NCBI RefSeq assembly: GCF_905475395.1
Contig: NC_058339.1
Coordinates: 92,948,520-93,012,519 of the forward strand
Length of the DNA stretch: 64,000 nt
Source of the DNA: Chrysoperla carnea
Taxonomy: Eukaryota > Arthropoda > Insecta > Neuroptera > Chrysopidae
Reading direction: 5' to 3'
The notes beneath the pieces are model-generated. The model was not told the origin of the DNA. It saw only the letters and a program-made list of their open reading frames with translations, and did not search any database. Shown one piece after another: positions 9,957-21,421 of the stretch. The translations under genes were made by a program, and so were the position numbers. Within the stretch, counting starts at the first letter, position 1; every line of letters starts with the position of its first letter.

Positions 9957-12900
9957 ATGGCATCTAGGGATAAAGGAGGAAATAGGACCGATGACCATAG
10001 TGTTGAGGTGAGTAACCTTCTTATAATATTATTATTATAAATAATATGATCAGATTTTTTATTTATCTTGTATTAAATATTTAATTTAATTTATATCATA
10101 TCACGTACAAAATGAATTAAATCATTTAAAAATATTTCAATTATTTGTATGTTGACCTCGAATTGCATTTATAAACAATTTTATTGAAAACATGCAATAC
10201 ATGTGAACATAATTAAAATACAATAGAATCGAACAATATGATTAATAAATAAGAAAATCAAATATTTCTGATACTTCTGATTAATTAAATTGATTGTAAA
10301 CTGTTCTGTTGTTGGCTGTCATAGAAAATGAATGTTGTTATTTCGTAACAATTGCTAGCTTGCTTGCCTGCTTGGGGGTTGTAAATTGAAATGAAGTTTT
10401 CAAATATAATAAAATTCAACATTATAACGTGTCCCATGTAATTTTTTTCAATTTTTGTTCAATTACTAAATTTCTTGTTTGAAAAAATAAAAACAGTAAA
10501 ATTATATTAAATAAAAAATGAATGTAATGTCACCAAACATGTGTCCTGAAACTGTAAGTATTCCCTCCCCTTGTACTTGTATCTACGACCCTACGAGACT
10601 ATGTATTTAATAGGGTATTCCACTATTTTTGAAAAAATACTTCAAAACGTTGATTTTGCTAATAAAAAGCCACCAAAAATTTATTTCGGAAAAATATACA
10701 CGCTTTCTTGCCAAAAACTTAAATTTAAATTTAAACCCTTTTTTAAACTGTCAAAAAAGCACCCAATTTGATGACATAATATGGGTATCACTATACGAAA
10801 TAACACAAATAAGTTTGACAGATATATTCATAGACATCTGATTATAATAAATATAAATTCTTATTATCTATGTATATATTATACCCAGCTATCTACACTG
10901 AACTAACTCATGGTCTATGACTCATACCGCTATGACATCACAGCAAATTACCCCTAAAAAGGAGGGGACGCGCTTATGACAGACGAACATGCCAGAATGA
11001 AATTAAAATAAAGAATTTGTTAAAATTTGCAGACTCTGGCAGAAGTATTTCGATGTTTCATTTGTATGGAAAAACTTCGTGATGCTCATTTGTGTCCACA
11101 TTGTTCAAAATTATGCTGTTATGTTTGTATTCGACGTTGGCTAACTGAACAACGATCACAATGTCCTCATTGTCGTGCTGCCCTTCATCTTCATGAATTG
11201 GTCAATTGTCGTTGGGTGGAAGAAGTCACACAACAACTTGACACCTTACAAGCCGTTTCAAATAATTCAAGTCGTGATGAAGCTGACCGAGATCGGTAAG
11301 TAATCAATTATAATTGAGTTGTTTTTCATTTCAATTCTTTATCATAAATAATAATGAAATATAAAAAGGAATTCATAGATTACAAACTTTTAAGTATTGC
11401 TAGAAAAAGAGAATATTGATATTCTACCGGGTCCTAACTCATAATGGTTTGTATTTGAGACCGTATGATGTAAAATTTCTATAAAAGTAAACGAAACGCT
11501 CGGTAGTTTGACTTGAAATGTGACGTTTGATATGAATTTCAGATGTTCAACTCATCATGAAAAATTATCTGTATATTGTTGGACTTGTCGCTGTTGTATC
11601 TGTCATCAGTGTGCTTTATGGGGTGGTACTCATTCAGGGCACACTTTTAAACCATTGGAAGAAGTTTACGAACAACATATCACACAAATCAAGGATGAAG
11701 TAGCTCAACTTAGACGACGTTTAATGGAATTAATTAGTATTGTTCAAGAAGTGGTACGTATCTTTTATAAATGTGAAAGTAAGGATGTTTGTTTGTTTGT
11801 TACGCTTTCACGCAAAAACTACCGAACGGATTTGAATGAAACTACAACAATATAACGGAGGGGTCGTCAAGTGATTTAAAGATCAAAGAGAAATTGTTGG
11901 AGAAATACTTAACTGTAGGTAATTGAGGTAATTGATTTCAGGAACGGAATGTTGAATCGGTGCGTGCAGCGAAAGATGAACGAGTTCGTGAAATTCGAAA
12001 TGCTGTTGAATTAATGATCGCTCGTTTAGATTCACAATTGAAAACAAAACTATTCACATTAATGGGACAGAAGAACTCGTTAACCCAAGAAACTGAACAA
12101 TTAGAGCATTTACTTCAAGAAATTGAGCATCAACTGCATACATGTACAAGATCGGAATTGATCACGAAAAGTGCTGATTTGTCTCGAATGATACACGCTG
12201 TCAGGAAAAAACCTATGGCTAGTTTTGTTACTGCTCCAGTTCCTGCTGATTTCCATAGGTATGTCTTCCATACAAGCTGACGATTGAGGCTCTCAAGCCT
12301 TTTTTTTGCTGACCACCTCAATTGTGATAATATTTTTGAATTTACAGTGAAATCGTGCCAGGATACGATAGCAGTATGTTTGTTTTACAAAAGTTTAGTG
12401 TATTACAAGCAAAAGCAGATCCAGTCTACTCACATCCATTACATGCGAATGGTTTATGTTGGCGATTAAAAGTATATCCAGATGGCAATGGTGTAGTTCG
12501 TGGCAATTATCTATCTGTCTTTTTAGAGCTCAGTGCTGGCATGATGGAGACATCCAAGTAACTATTTTTATTTTATTTACTTTTATTTTTGAAGTATAAC
12601 TTCTTTAGCCATGCTGGACTTGGGGAAGAAAACACCTCTCAAATCTAAGATAATCGAAGTAAAGTTATTATTTTTTTGTTTGTTAATTTTTCTAGATATG
12701 AATATCGTGTAGAAATGATTCATCAAAATTCACGAGATACTTCCAAAAATATTGTACGAGAATTTGCTTCTGATTTTGAAGTTGGTGAATGTTGGGGATA
12801 CAATCGTTTCTTTCGATTAGATTTATTAGCTACCGAAGGTTATCTAGATACACAAAATGATGCGTTATTTTTAAAGTAAGTTACAAAAGATTGATTTATT

Positions 12901-15900
12901 GTAAAAAGGTCTATTTATCGAGATAAAATTTATGCCTTTTTTACTTTTTTTTGTATATTTTGTATAGATTCCAAGTACGACCTCCAACTTTCTATCAACG
13001 TTGCAGAGATCAACAATGGTATATAAATCAATTACAATCAATGCAAGCACAATATTTAAATCAAATTAATGAATTAAAAGATGTAAGAATTAAATTCTAA
13101 GTTATCGACAATCACTTCTAAATCATCAAGTTAATATATTATGTTGTTACAGAGGTTAGCAGTTGAAATGTCTAGAAATACTGTATCTGCAACACTTGGA
13201 AATAGTTCCTCAAATCAAGCTATCATAGTTAATCACGTGATGCCTGCTCCTCCACCTCCTTCGTTAAGTGGTGTATGTGATATGATGGATAGATCACATC
13301 AGAATAGGATTATTGATTCTGTACCACAATCAAATAGGTAAGTTCCATCAAGACTTCCAAGATTGGAGTAAGATAAGAATATTGAACAAGTATTTGAATA
13401 ATATTAATAGATCTAATGGTAATCATTCAATAAATCAACTAACTAATCAACCATCACCGTCCAGTGTATCAATTGGTACAGTTCCTGTGTTAGATATCCA
13501 TCAAACAGAATCAATATCCACCATATCATCAGCATCAGCATCCTCAACAACTAGTCAACCTACTAAATCAATTATAAGCACTGGAGCTGCTGGTACTAAC
13601 ACTGGTGGTACTGCAAGAGTTCTATCATCCACCACAATAATTACGAATACGAACAGTGGACATGGTGGACATGGAGGTCAAGCTCATAGTAGTCGAGAAG
13701 CTATACGTGAACCAAATCGTACACCTAGCATACAAACATCATTATCAAGTCCTGATCTATTAATGACACTTGCTCTTAACATGGGCATTAGTAGCAGTGA
13801 CAGTGGGGTATGTTGTTGACTAATAAATACAGTGAAACTTGGTTAAATGAGACATTTGGTGATTGTTTTAGGATTTAAGTGAACATGAAGGATCCATTGA
13901 TGAATGTGAACATCATGAAGCGAACGTAGGAATATTGGATGAAAATTCAAACGATGAAAATGATGTGGATGATGAAACTATGTCAGGTCAGCTCAACAAT
14001 CATTCAAAATTCTAACAATTACTAACAATTGTATATTCATTAATAATTTTCAGGTGAAAATGATGTCGAATATGCAGAATTTTCGATGGCACAACGTTTA
14101 TTATTAAATAATGGAAGTAATCATGCTAGTGAAACATCACATGCTGCTGCACATAATACATTGGGTCAAGATCAAAGAGATCGTACAAGTAATAATAGTG
14201 GAAGTGTTGGTGGAATCCATCATCATGGAACAAACAACAGATCACGACCTAGCACGGCTGGTGAGAGTTTAGATGATGAAATCATGTTGTTGCATTTATT
14301 TGAAATGCATGATCGTAACAACAGCAATACAAATTTATCAGATTCGAGTACATCTTGGATAAGTGCTTCACCTCATGCTCCTAACTCAAGTCAGTAACTC
14401 TAATTATACACACACACACACACACTCCATTCTTTTGATTTTGGCTACGTTTTTATTGTTTTTTTTTTTTTTTTTTTTCAAAGTTATTTAATGTTTACAT
14501 ACCGACAAAAAAGTTGGCGCACCCTGTACTAAAAATAGAACTATTTATTTGAGTAATAAAACAATTTTTCTGTATTGTAGGTAATAGTTCCCGTTCCAGC
14601 AGTCAAGTGAATGGAAATAATTGTGATTTAAGTGAAATTTTTGACAATTTTCATTTTGATATGATGATATCACCGCAAGCGGAAAACGTTCGACTAACAA
14701 AGTCAACCAGAGAAAAACCCACATCAGACACATCAATTAAAACACGTAACAATCTGGTTGGATCTGGTATACCGCGTGCAATTCGACGAACTGGCCCCTA
14801 CACGATATCAGCGTTAACGCAAGACGACATGATGTTCCAACCATCATCGTCTCAAAACAAAACACCACAACATCAATGGAACGATCCTTCAAATGGTTCA
14901 TCTTCAAAACGACCGGTAATACAGGCAGGCATACAAAATTGATAACTGATATTAATTATAAAATTTGATAAAATGTTAATATTTTTTCAAGGACAAATTA
15001 ACACCGTTTGAAACATTTTTGGATACTTTACAATTTTCACCATTATTAACGGAAAAGTGTCGTACAAATCGATTGAACATAGCAGCAAGCACAAGTGCAA
15101 GTAATCATCATCAAGCAGCACAAGTACAACAAGCATCTAATTCTTCTGGTGGTGGTGGTGTTCGTGATCGTGATAGAACACCGTCACCACCTAGAATAGC
15201 ACCATCACCATGTCCACAACCTCATTCAGACGGTTCAACCGTATTCAGTTGGACACCAGCTTTACTTGGAAGGAAACAACCTTCAAAACAACAACATGGA
15301 ACTGTTGTTACACCACCAACAACAACAAATAATAACAATCTAAATAACTTGGTAACTGATGCAGTTAACAATCAACCTGAGAAAGATAAAAAGAGTGACG
15401 ATAGGTATGTATTTATCTCTGTCTAATCCATTATTCTTGTATTTTTAATCATATTCCACTAAATGCAACGGAATCAGGGCCGAAATAACAAGACCGTGCC
15501 TCTTAGGCAATAAAATCCTAACCCTAAGATGATTGGGGAGTATGCAAGTTTTTAACGTTTAGTGGAATATTATTTAACAGTTAATATTTACTTTAAAAAA
15601 AAACTGTTTTGCTTTTTTCTTATAGTTTTGAAATTTTGCCATATTATGTAAAGTTATTTGGTTTCGCCCTTAAATTTGTATTTTTCAGTAATTTTGATTT
15701 TGTTCAATAATAAAAAACATGTAAATAAGAAAATTAGATTAGACTAGAATTCTTTTTTATTCTAGTTAAAGTTTTATTTAATTCTACCCCAAATTAGAAT
15801 TCGAACTCTACATGCTTAATGAAACTACGAAATAATGTTGAATTAAACTGCTTTCGATTGCTTTCATTTTTAATAACTTACTAACTACTTGTTTAATAAT

Positions 15901-16214
15901 TTATTTATTTTTATTTATAACAAACTCAATGTAATTCAAATTATTAAAAAAATTCAACCTTTCAGCATCGCCTTTTTATTGTTCTCATAAGTCTGGGTAT
16001 TGTACATCTTTTGTCTTTTCATTCAATGAAAAAATCAGCTGAGTCTAATAAATATAGTTTAGATTTTTTTTTTACTCGTGGCGCTGACATCTTAGCGTTC
16101 AAATCCGATACTGTATCTAAATACTATCTTTGTAATTGTAATGTTTTAATAAAATATGAAAATTTTTACAGGCCAACAAATAACCATGACCAAGGCTCAT
16201 CGTCGTCTGCATAA
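9957..16214 (+). CDS. TRIM37: E3 ubiquitin-protein ligase TRIM37
   Basis: Fourteen coding exons: 9957-10007, 11033-11295, 11543-11753, 11942-12258, 12348-12557, 12696-12875, 12968-13082, 13153-13337, 13411-13807, 13872-13986, 14054-14389, 14581-14915, 14992-15404, 16172-16214. They total 1057 codons (1056 aa; human 964). TRIM37 is a RING E3 ligase of the peroxisome and centrosome that also marks histone H2A. Order: [19 protein letters not shown] opens a C3HC4 RING (Cys25 to ~62, with CPHCSKLCC and CPHCRA); B-box from Cys106 ([21 protein letters not shown]); coiled coil ~150-280; MATH domain ~281-449 ([27 protein letters not shown]); then a long Ser/Asn/His-rich tail with an acidic stretch in exon 10. 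The RING-B-box-coiled coil-MATH order is unique to TRIM37. Intron 8 (13338-13410) is only 73 bp and rests on phase. AATAAA-like signals follow the stop near 16230. Confidence 0.95.
10518..10553 (+). CDS. TRIM37: Possible alternative first coding exon of TRIM37
   Basis: An ATG at 10518 opens 12 codons ([12 protein letters not shown]) ending exactly at a strong donor, ACT|GTAAGT, in phase 0. That is the phase needed to join exon 2 at 11033 (TLAEVF..), as exon 1 at 9957-10007 also does. No acceptor lies close upstream and a TAA precedes it in frame, so it would be a second start rather than an internal exon. Unproven; a chance donor is possible. Confidence 0.35.
11760..11865 (+). repeat. Dispersed repeat fragment in TRIM37 intron 3
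   Basis: ATAAATGTGAAAGTAAGGATG followed by TTTGTTTG, CACGCAAAAAC, GGATTTGAATGAAACTACAA. The same run occurs at about 54640-54720 (ATAAATGCAAAAGTAAGGTTG and so on). A short truncated mobile repeat. Confidence 0.65.
14408..14425. repeat. (AC)9 microsatellite
   Basis: Uninterrupted AC dinucleotides in TRIM37 intron 11. A run of twenty Ts follows at 14459-14478. Confidence 0.9.
15451..15570. repeat. Small MITE with 13-14 bp inverted ends in TRIM37 intron 13
   Basis: ATATTCCACTAAATG at the left is inverted as GTTTAGTGGAATAT at the right, 120 bp apart. The inside is richer in G+C than the intron around it (GGAATCAGGGCCG, CCTCTTAGGC). Compact and non-coding. Confidence 0.65.
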
Positions 16215-17104
16215 AATGTTTAAATTAAAATAAAGTAAAATAAATTGTATGATAATTAATTAATTATATATTTAATGATTAAAAAGTATTTCTTTGTGAC
16301 ATAAAACAGTGTAGACATTAAATTTGTTTGCACTGTGTGTGAATTAATTTAAAAATTAAATTCAATTGAATTACATGAATAAAAATAAATATAAAAATAT
16401 TGATCGTACTGCCAATCATATCGAATTAAATCTCATCTAATTTAAAAAATAATTCATAATTAATTGTCTTTCATATTGATCTTCAGATAATGACCTGATT
16501 TGATTTGATCTGATCTGATCTGACTCCTTTTTTTAATTTGATCTGAATAAATAATTAAAATTAAATATTGAATATAATTAATATGTGATATATAGTTATT
16601 TTTATTTATTAAAATTCTTGTGGAGGTACTTATATATAATTTTTGTTACAAATTATAAAAAATAAAGAATTTATTGTTTCTATAAATTATTTATTTAGTC
16701 TATACCCCCACTCCTTAGTCCTCAGACCTTTACTACACTTTTGTCAAACAAAGAATCTATCTAAATATATAAAAGAAAAAGCTGACTGGCTGATCGATCA
16801 ACGCACAGCTGAAATTGCTTGGCCTAGAAGCATGAAATTTTCTCGAAACGTTCTTGAACTTTTAAAAAAGATGATCTTATTAACTTCAAAATAGTTCCTG
16901 TAACCCTCAAGAGATACGCTAGTATCACTCATTTCCATTCCATTAATATGACTTAATCGTCTTATTAATATTTGTCTAAGTCTATGGTCGTGAGCTCGTG
17001 ACACATTTGACATTTCCCATCATGCATTGTAAGATTTTCAAGACTTCCAAGAGTTTTTCATGACTTTTTATTTACGATTAATAATCTTAAATAAAATTTA
17101 CAAT
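16215..17104. other. Intergenic between TRIM37 and the THAP-transposase gene
   Basis: TRIM37 3' UTR signals lie near 16225-16250. A repeat fragment at about 16690-16850 contains AAGCTGACTGGCTGATCGATC and AACGCACAGCTGAAATTGCT, which resembles a widespread insect non-autonomous repeat wording. A small TGATCTGA tandem lies at about 16500-16525. The promoter of the next gene should be in the last few hundred bases; no clear core element is visible. Confidence 0.5.
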
Positions 17105-19289
17105 ATGTCATCATTCGTAAATACTTGTTGTATCAAAAATTGTACGCCCAAGTCACGCGAAAAAACTAATGGAAATTTATCTATTAAATTCTATCGTTTT
17201 CCGTCGAGCACAATCGGATCTGCTTGGAAAATAGACAAACGATTAAAATGGATTAACGCAGTAAAAAATTACATGTGTGTATTCAATTCTTGGTTTTAAA
17301 CATAACCTTCAAATTTTTCAATGAACAAATTAATTTCAGCAAATATTCAAATGATTGGGAACCTCAAAATCATTCCAGGATTTGTAGTCTTCATTTTATT
17401 AACAATGAAAAATCAGACAATCCAACACATCCTTCCTATATTCCATCCATTTTTCCTGACGATGAAAATAACAAGTCGATTCAAGGTTTACAACGTTTTG
17501 AATCTGAAATACAGAGTGGTCAAATAACCAGGTAAATCTGTCGTCTAGATTAATGTTAATACATATTTTAAAATTGTATTGGGAAAGCCATTGTACTATG
17601 TTTCACTAAATCGTACCACTATTTATATAAAGTTTCTATAATTGTATCGGTACGATTTAGGAAATTGAACTTAAAAAATTTATATTTTGTTATAGTATGG
17701 AAAAGAGACAATATGGAAAATGGGAAGAGGAAAATATGCAACAGGCAATTGAAGCGTACCGTAATAAAAGCTGCGGTTTTAATGAGTGCTGCAGAAGATT
17801 TGGCATTCCGAAACCAACTTTCAGAAGACACATTAATGGAACGATTAAAAGACCTTTATCGTTTGTAAAAAAGAACGGTAAATTACCCACATTATCGGAA
17901 AATATTGAAAAAGAGCTAATTAATCGCATCCTTAACCATGAATCAAATTTTCATGGCTTGAGCATCACAGATGTAAGACGATTAGCCTTTGAAATTGCGG
18001 AAGAAAATCAATTGCCACATAAATTTAATCGTGAAATTAAATTGGCAGGAAAAAAATGGTTTTACGATTTTCTTAAAAGACATCCAAACCTTCCGATTCG
18101 AATCCAATCTGAAAATGCTTTACGAGTAACGCACGGCTCAAATAAAGAAGAACTGAATCATTTTTTGGAAAAAATAGAAAAATATATTCGATTAAATCGA
18201 ATCGATGTAAATAGAATTTATAACATGGATGAATCAATGTTTTCCACGGTCCAAAAAAAGTCTGGAAAAATAGTTTGCCAAAGAAGAAAGAAAAGAATTG
18301 AAATTGGGAGCAGACGTTTGAATACAACCATAGTTTACTGCGCAAATGGTGCAGGATCATTTATTCCTCCTATGTTCATTTTTAGAGAACATTTAGATCC
18401 GAACTTAAGAATTGAAGTTCCCCCTGGAAGTTTAGTAGAAGTTGCTGAACGTGGAGCTATTACAAGTGAATTACTTATGAAATGGTTGCGCCATTTTATT
18501 AACTATGCAAAGGCCACACCTGAACGAAAAATTATCTTATTCGCACGCACTAAAAGCTTACAAGCTTTGGAATTAGCACAGCAAAATGGTGTCATTTTAC
18601 TTCAATTTCCAGGACTACAATCACTTGATGGCGGAATTTTTGGCGCTATGCAAACATATTTTAGTCAGACACTGGATCAATGGACGACTTATAACACAGG
18701 GAAATCCATTACCCAAAATGATTTAGCACCTCTAACTACAGCAGCTTACTTCAAAGCAGCAACTGAGAGTAATGCTTTGACTGCGTTTAAAAATAGTGGA
18801 TGTTGGCCGCTTAATCGTTTTAAGCCTGAAACATTGAATACTATTTTAGATCCAAGTAATTCTGGTAAAGAATCAACTTTGAGTGATGAAAATTCTCGTT
18901 TAAAAGTCACAACAACACAAATATTTTCGATTACAAAACGTAATCGAGGTGAAACAATTGAAGAAATTGTTACGGTGGACCAAAAAATTAAAGAAGAATT
19001 AATTGAAGAATGTGATTCAATGGAAAAAAAATGTATTCAAAATGAAACTTTTGAAGCAAAATACGAAGGAAATAATCTAACAAATAGTTGTTTGGAGGTA
19101 CAACACTTGACCAACGCGGAAAATATTAAAGTTGAAGGGCAGTTAAATACAGAATTTATAATTAAGGATGAAATAATTAACGAAAATATTTCAGAATCTG
19201 AACAAACTGTTATTAATTCAAGTTTAAATCTTTATAAACGAACTCACACTGTATCAAAACTTTGTGATATTTTTAATAAAAATTCGTAA
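17105..19289 (+). CDS. THAP zinc finger fused to a pogo/Tigger-like transposase; probably domesticated
   Basis: Three exons: 17105-17274, 17340-17531, 17696-19289. They join in phase to 651 aa. Residues 1-~100 form a complete THAP finger: CCIKNC, FYRFP, KWINAV, ICSLHF and the closing YIPSIFP. Exon 3 begins at Met122 and holds an HTH_psq domain (GKWEEENMQQAIEAYRN, FGIPKPTFRRHI), an HTH_CENPB domain (LPTLSENIEKELINRIL to WFYDFLKRHPNL) and a DDE_1 domain. First Asp present: IYNMDES (Asp299). The second-Asp region, normally LLxLDxHxSH, reads IILFARTKS, with Ala404 where Asp should be. The third is kept (LQSLDGGIF, Asp432), but the usual PPHxxHR before it is shortened. The Lys/Glu-rich tail after ~500 has three SUMO-type sites (IKEE, IKVE, IKDE). 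The frame is intact for 651 codons, introns separate the modules and no terminal inverted repeats were found. Together this points to a host DNA-binding gene made from two transposon-derived domains. No close family name is recognised. Confidence 0.85.
17606..17660. repeat. 12-bp perfect inverted repeat in intron 2 of the THAP fusion gene
   Basis: CTAAATCGTACC at 17606-17617 and GGTACGATTTAG at 17649-17660. It could be a worn MITE scar or a regulatory stem just before the transposase exon. Confidence 0.5.
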
Positions 19290-19859
19290 TAAAAATCTAT
19301 AAAAAAAAATTATTTAAAATATCAGAGTCTACTACGCTTGTTTTTTTCTTTTCAGTTTTAAATATGGCATCTGGTGGTCGCCATATTGAATTTCCCTTAC
19401 TGCCATATCTTCAGTAGCACTGTCAAGGTTAAGGCAAATCGATTGACGTCAGAATCATTAAAATCGGCCGGCGCGTTTGGTCTCTAATGTGCCACATAGG
19501 AACATGCACATTCTTTTCACAATATTGAATTTTCATTACAGCCATATCTTCAGTAGTATTCTCAAGGTTAAGAAAAATAGATTGACGCCTGATTTATTAA
19601 AATTGGCCGACGCGTTTTGTGTCTGGTGTTCCACATAGAAATATACATATATAGTCGAGTAAAAAAAGGGCTGATGATCTTCAAACGATTGTAAAGGAGT
19701 CCCGAAAATTTAATTGTCCAGGAATCACGACATGGTCAACTCGGCCCTAATGTGCAGAAGTAAATGATAAGATGAAAATTCGTTTCTTAAATGAATCAAT
19801 TTTATTAATATTAAAAATTACAAAATAATTAAATATGTAGCAATTAATTATAATAATTA
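19290..19859. repeat. Intergenic with a two-unit tandem repeat, about 140-bp unit
   Basis: Units at about 19373-19510 and 19511-19650 share CATATTGAATTT / ATATTGAATTTT, CTTCAGTAG, TCAAGGTTAAG, GATTGACG and GGCCG(G/A)CGCGTTT. They lie between the convergent ends of the THAP fusion gene and LYAR. The rest (19651-19859) shows nothing but a TTTATT polyadenylation signal for the minus-strand gene near 19800. Confidence 0.6.
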
Positions 19860-21421
19860 TTATTTTAATTTAACTAAATCATCGTCAACAATAACTTTTT
19901 TCATTTTAGATAATTTAATATGATACTTTTGTACAACCGTTTCCGGTATGTCACTTAATTCTGGATGATATAATTTATACGCTTGTAATACTTTCTTCAT
20001 TAATTGTTTTTTCTTAATTGATTGTTTTTTATTAACAAAATGTAAGATCGTTGGTTTCCATTTAAATCTCTCTTCATTTGATTTTTTACTTTTACCTGCA
20101 ACCAAAAAAAACCTAACTTACTGACTGACTAATTTGAGTTTCAAATTTTCGATTTATAAAGAAACATTCCTAACATACTGCTTGTGAGAAGAATATTTAT
20201 AATTATATTTTGTAAATATTATAAATCACATTCCATGAGTGGCGAAAGTATCGCCACAGCCACAGTAGTTCTGACCCACCGCTTTCACACCAATAAATAT
20301 ATAAATTTGCGCTTACCATTACTAATATTTGACGTATTTAAAGTTTCTTTTCCATTTGAAGTGTCATTCGTAATTGATTTTCCATTTGAAGTACCATTCG
20401 TAATTGATTTTCCATTTTCAACAGGCTTTGAAGGAGAACCATTTGTATTTGGTTTAGGTACATTATTTTTCTTATGTTCATTTTCTAATAAATCGAAAAC
20501 AGCACTAGCTGCATTGAAATTTGCTCGAGGACAAACACTTTTTAAAAAATTCTAAAAAAAAAAAAATTAATGTAGAAATTTTTATTCTACAGATAAAAAG
20601 CTAAACATTGGCAAAAATTTCTATGTCTCATCTTCACTGTTGCTGCCCAGCTCTTCCCACGAGTAGGTGGACTCACTTGAGCCAGTCCTTTGACGATCTC
20701 TCCGACCTGAAGTCCGTTGACGTCAAAACACTCCTGCTATTCCTAAACAGCTAAAAATGGTTTATGGAGTAGTGGTCGGGGATAGGCTAACCCTCTTTGG
20801 ATATCACAGACAATTTCGTCTAAATGTGCCCCAGCCCAAGACAGCCACTCTAACCTAACCTATTTGATGCGACTATTTAGGGCTTAAATTTAAATGATTA
20901 CAAACCTGGAATTTAGGTTTTTTTCTTGGAACATTATCATGTTTCACAATGATATTTAGAATTTGTCGCTGATCATTTGGTAAATTAGGATTATCCTTTA
21001 GAATCGTTTGTATTGTTTCAATCCATTTTTCTTGTTTTAGTAGACCTTTATTAGCATTCGGTTTCGCTTGATAACCTTTCGCTGCATATCGTTCATCTTC
21101 AGTTATACATTTTGTGTGTGCAACATAAGCATCGCCACTAAAATAATACAAAGAAAATTTAAAAAAACAACACCTCTAACCTCTAAGAAAACTTCACACA
21201 ACGATTCCGATAAACCTGTCTATTTTCCGCATATAAAATAATTTAGAAAAGCTAAGTTTGTACATAACTGATGATAAAAAAGCTTTTCATACTTACTGGA
21301 AATCTTTAAAACAATCCACACAAGATAGAGAAATCGGTTTTCTGCATCCTGTATTGTAATGTTTTTCTACACGTGGTTTTTGTAAACTATCTCCACAGTT
21401 AAGACATGTAAACACTACCAT
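19860..21421 (-). CDS. LYAR: LYAR-type C2HC zinc-finger nucleolar protein
   Basis: Four exons on the minus strand: 21421-21297, 21137-20906, 20551-20317, 20095-19860 (TAA). They join in phase to 275 aa. The first two exons encode the paired LYAR zinc fingers: FTCLNCGDSLQKPRVEKHY..GCR, then LSCVDCFKDFHGDAYVAHTKC. After ISEDERY-like text (ITEDERYAAKGYQAK) comes a helical region, a low-complexity Asn/Gly/Ser segment, and a basic C-terminus with KWKPTILHFVNKKQ and a lysine-rich end, which fits a nucleolar protein. LYAR acts in rRNA maturation and cell growth in vertebrates; that role is taken from the family. The low-complexity exon is expanded by a 33-bp tandem repeat. It is divergent from LSm2 (about 1.1 kb between starts). 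Confidence 0.9.
20340..20418 (-). repeat. 33-bp in-frame tandem repeat inside LYAR exon 3
   Basis: Two and a half units encode NGKSITNGTS, NGKSITNDTS and NGKETLNTS. The period (33 bp, 11 codons) preserves the frame, so copy number can change without breaking the protein. Confidence 0.8.
20620..20865. repeat. G+C-richer repeat fragment in LYAR intron 2, likely retrotransposon-derived
   Basis: Compared with the intron around it this block is rich in G+C (GCTGCCCAGCTCTTCCCACG, CCGACCTGAAGTCCGTTGACG) and ends in GTGCCCCAGCCCAAGACAG and CTAACCTAACC. The wording resembles the 3' tail of insect non-LTR retrotransposons. No reverse-transcriptase motif is present, so the assignment is tentative. Confidence 0.4.

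Noticed and set aside
17105-19289. Active autonomous DNA transposon
   Set aside because: Second catalytic Asp replaced, two introns separate the domains, and no terminal inverted repeats or target duplication were found around it.
20184-20555. 123-codon plus-strand frame
   Set aside because: Antisense shadow of LYAR exon 3.
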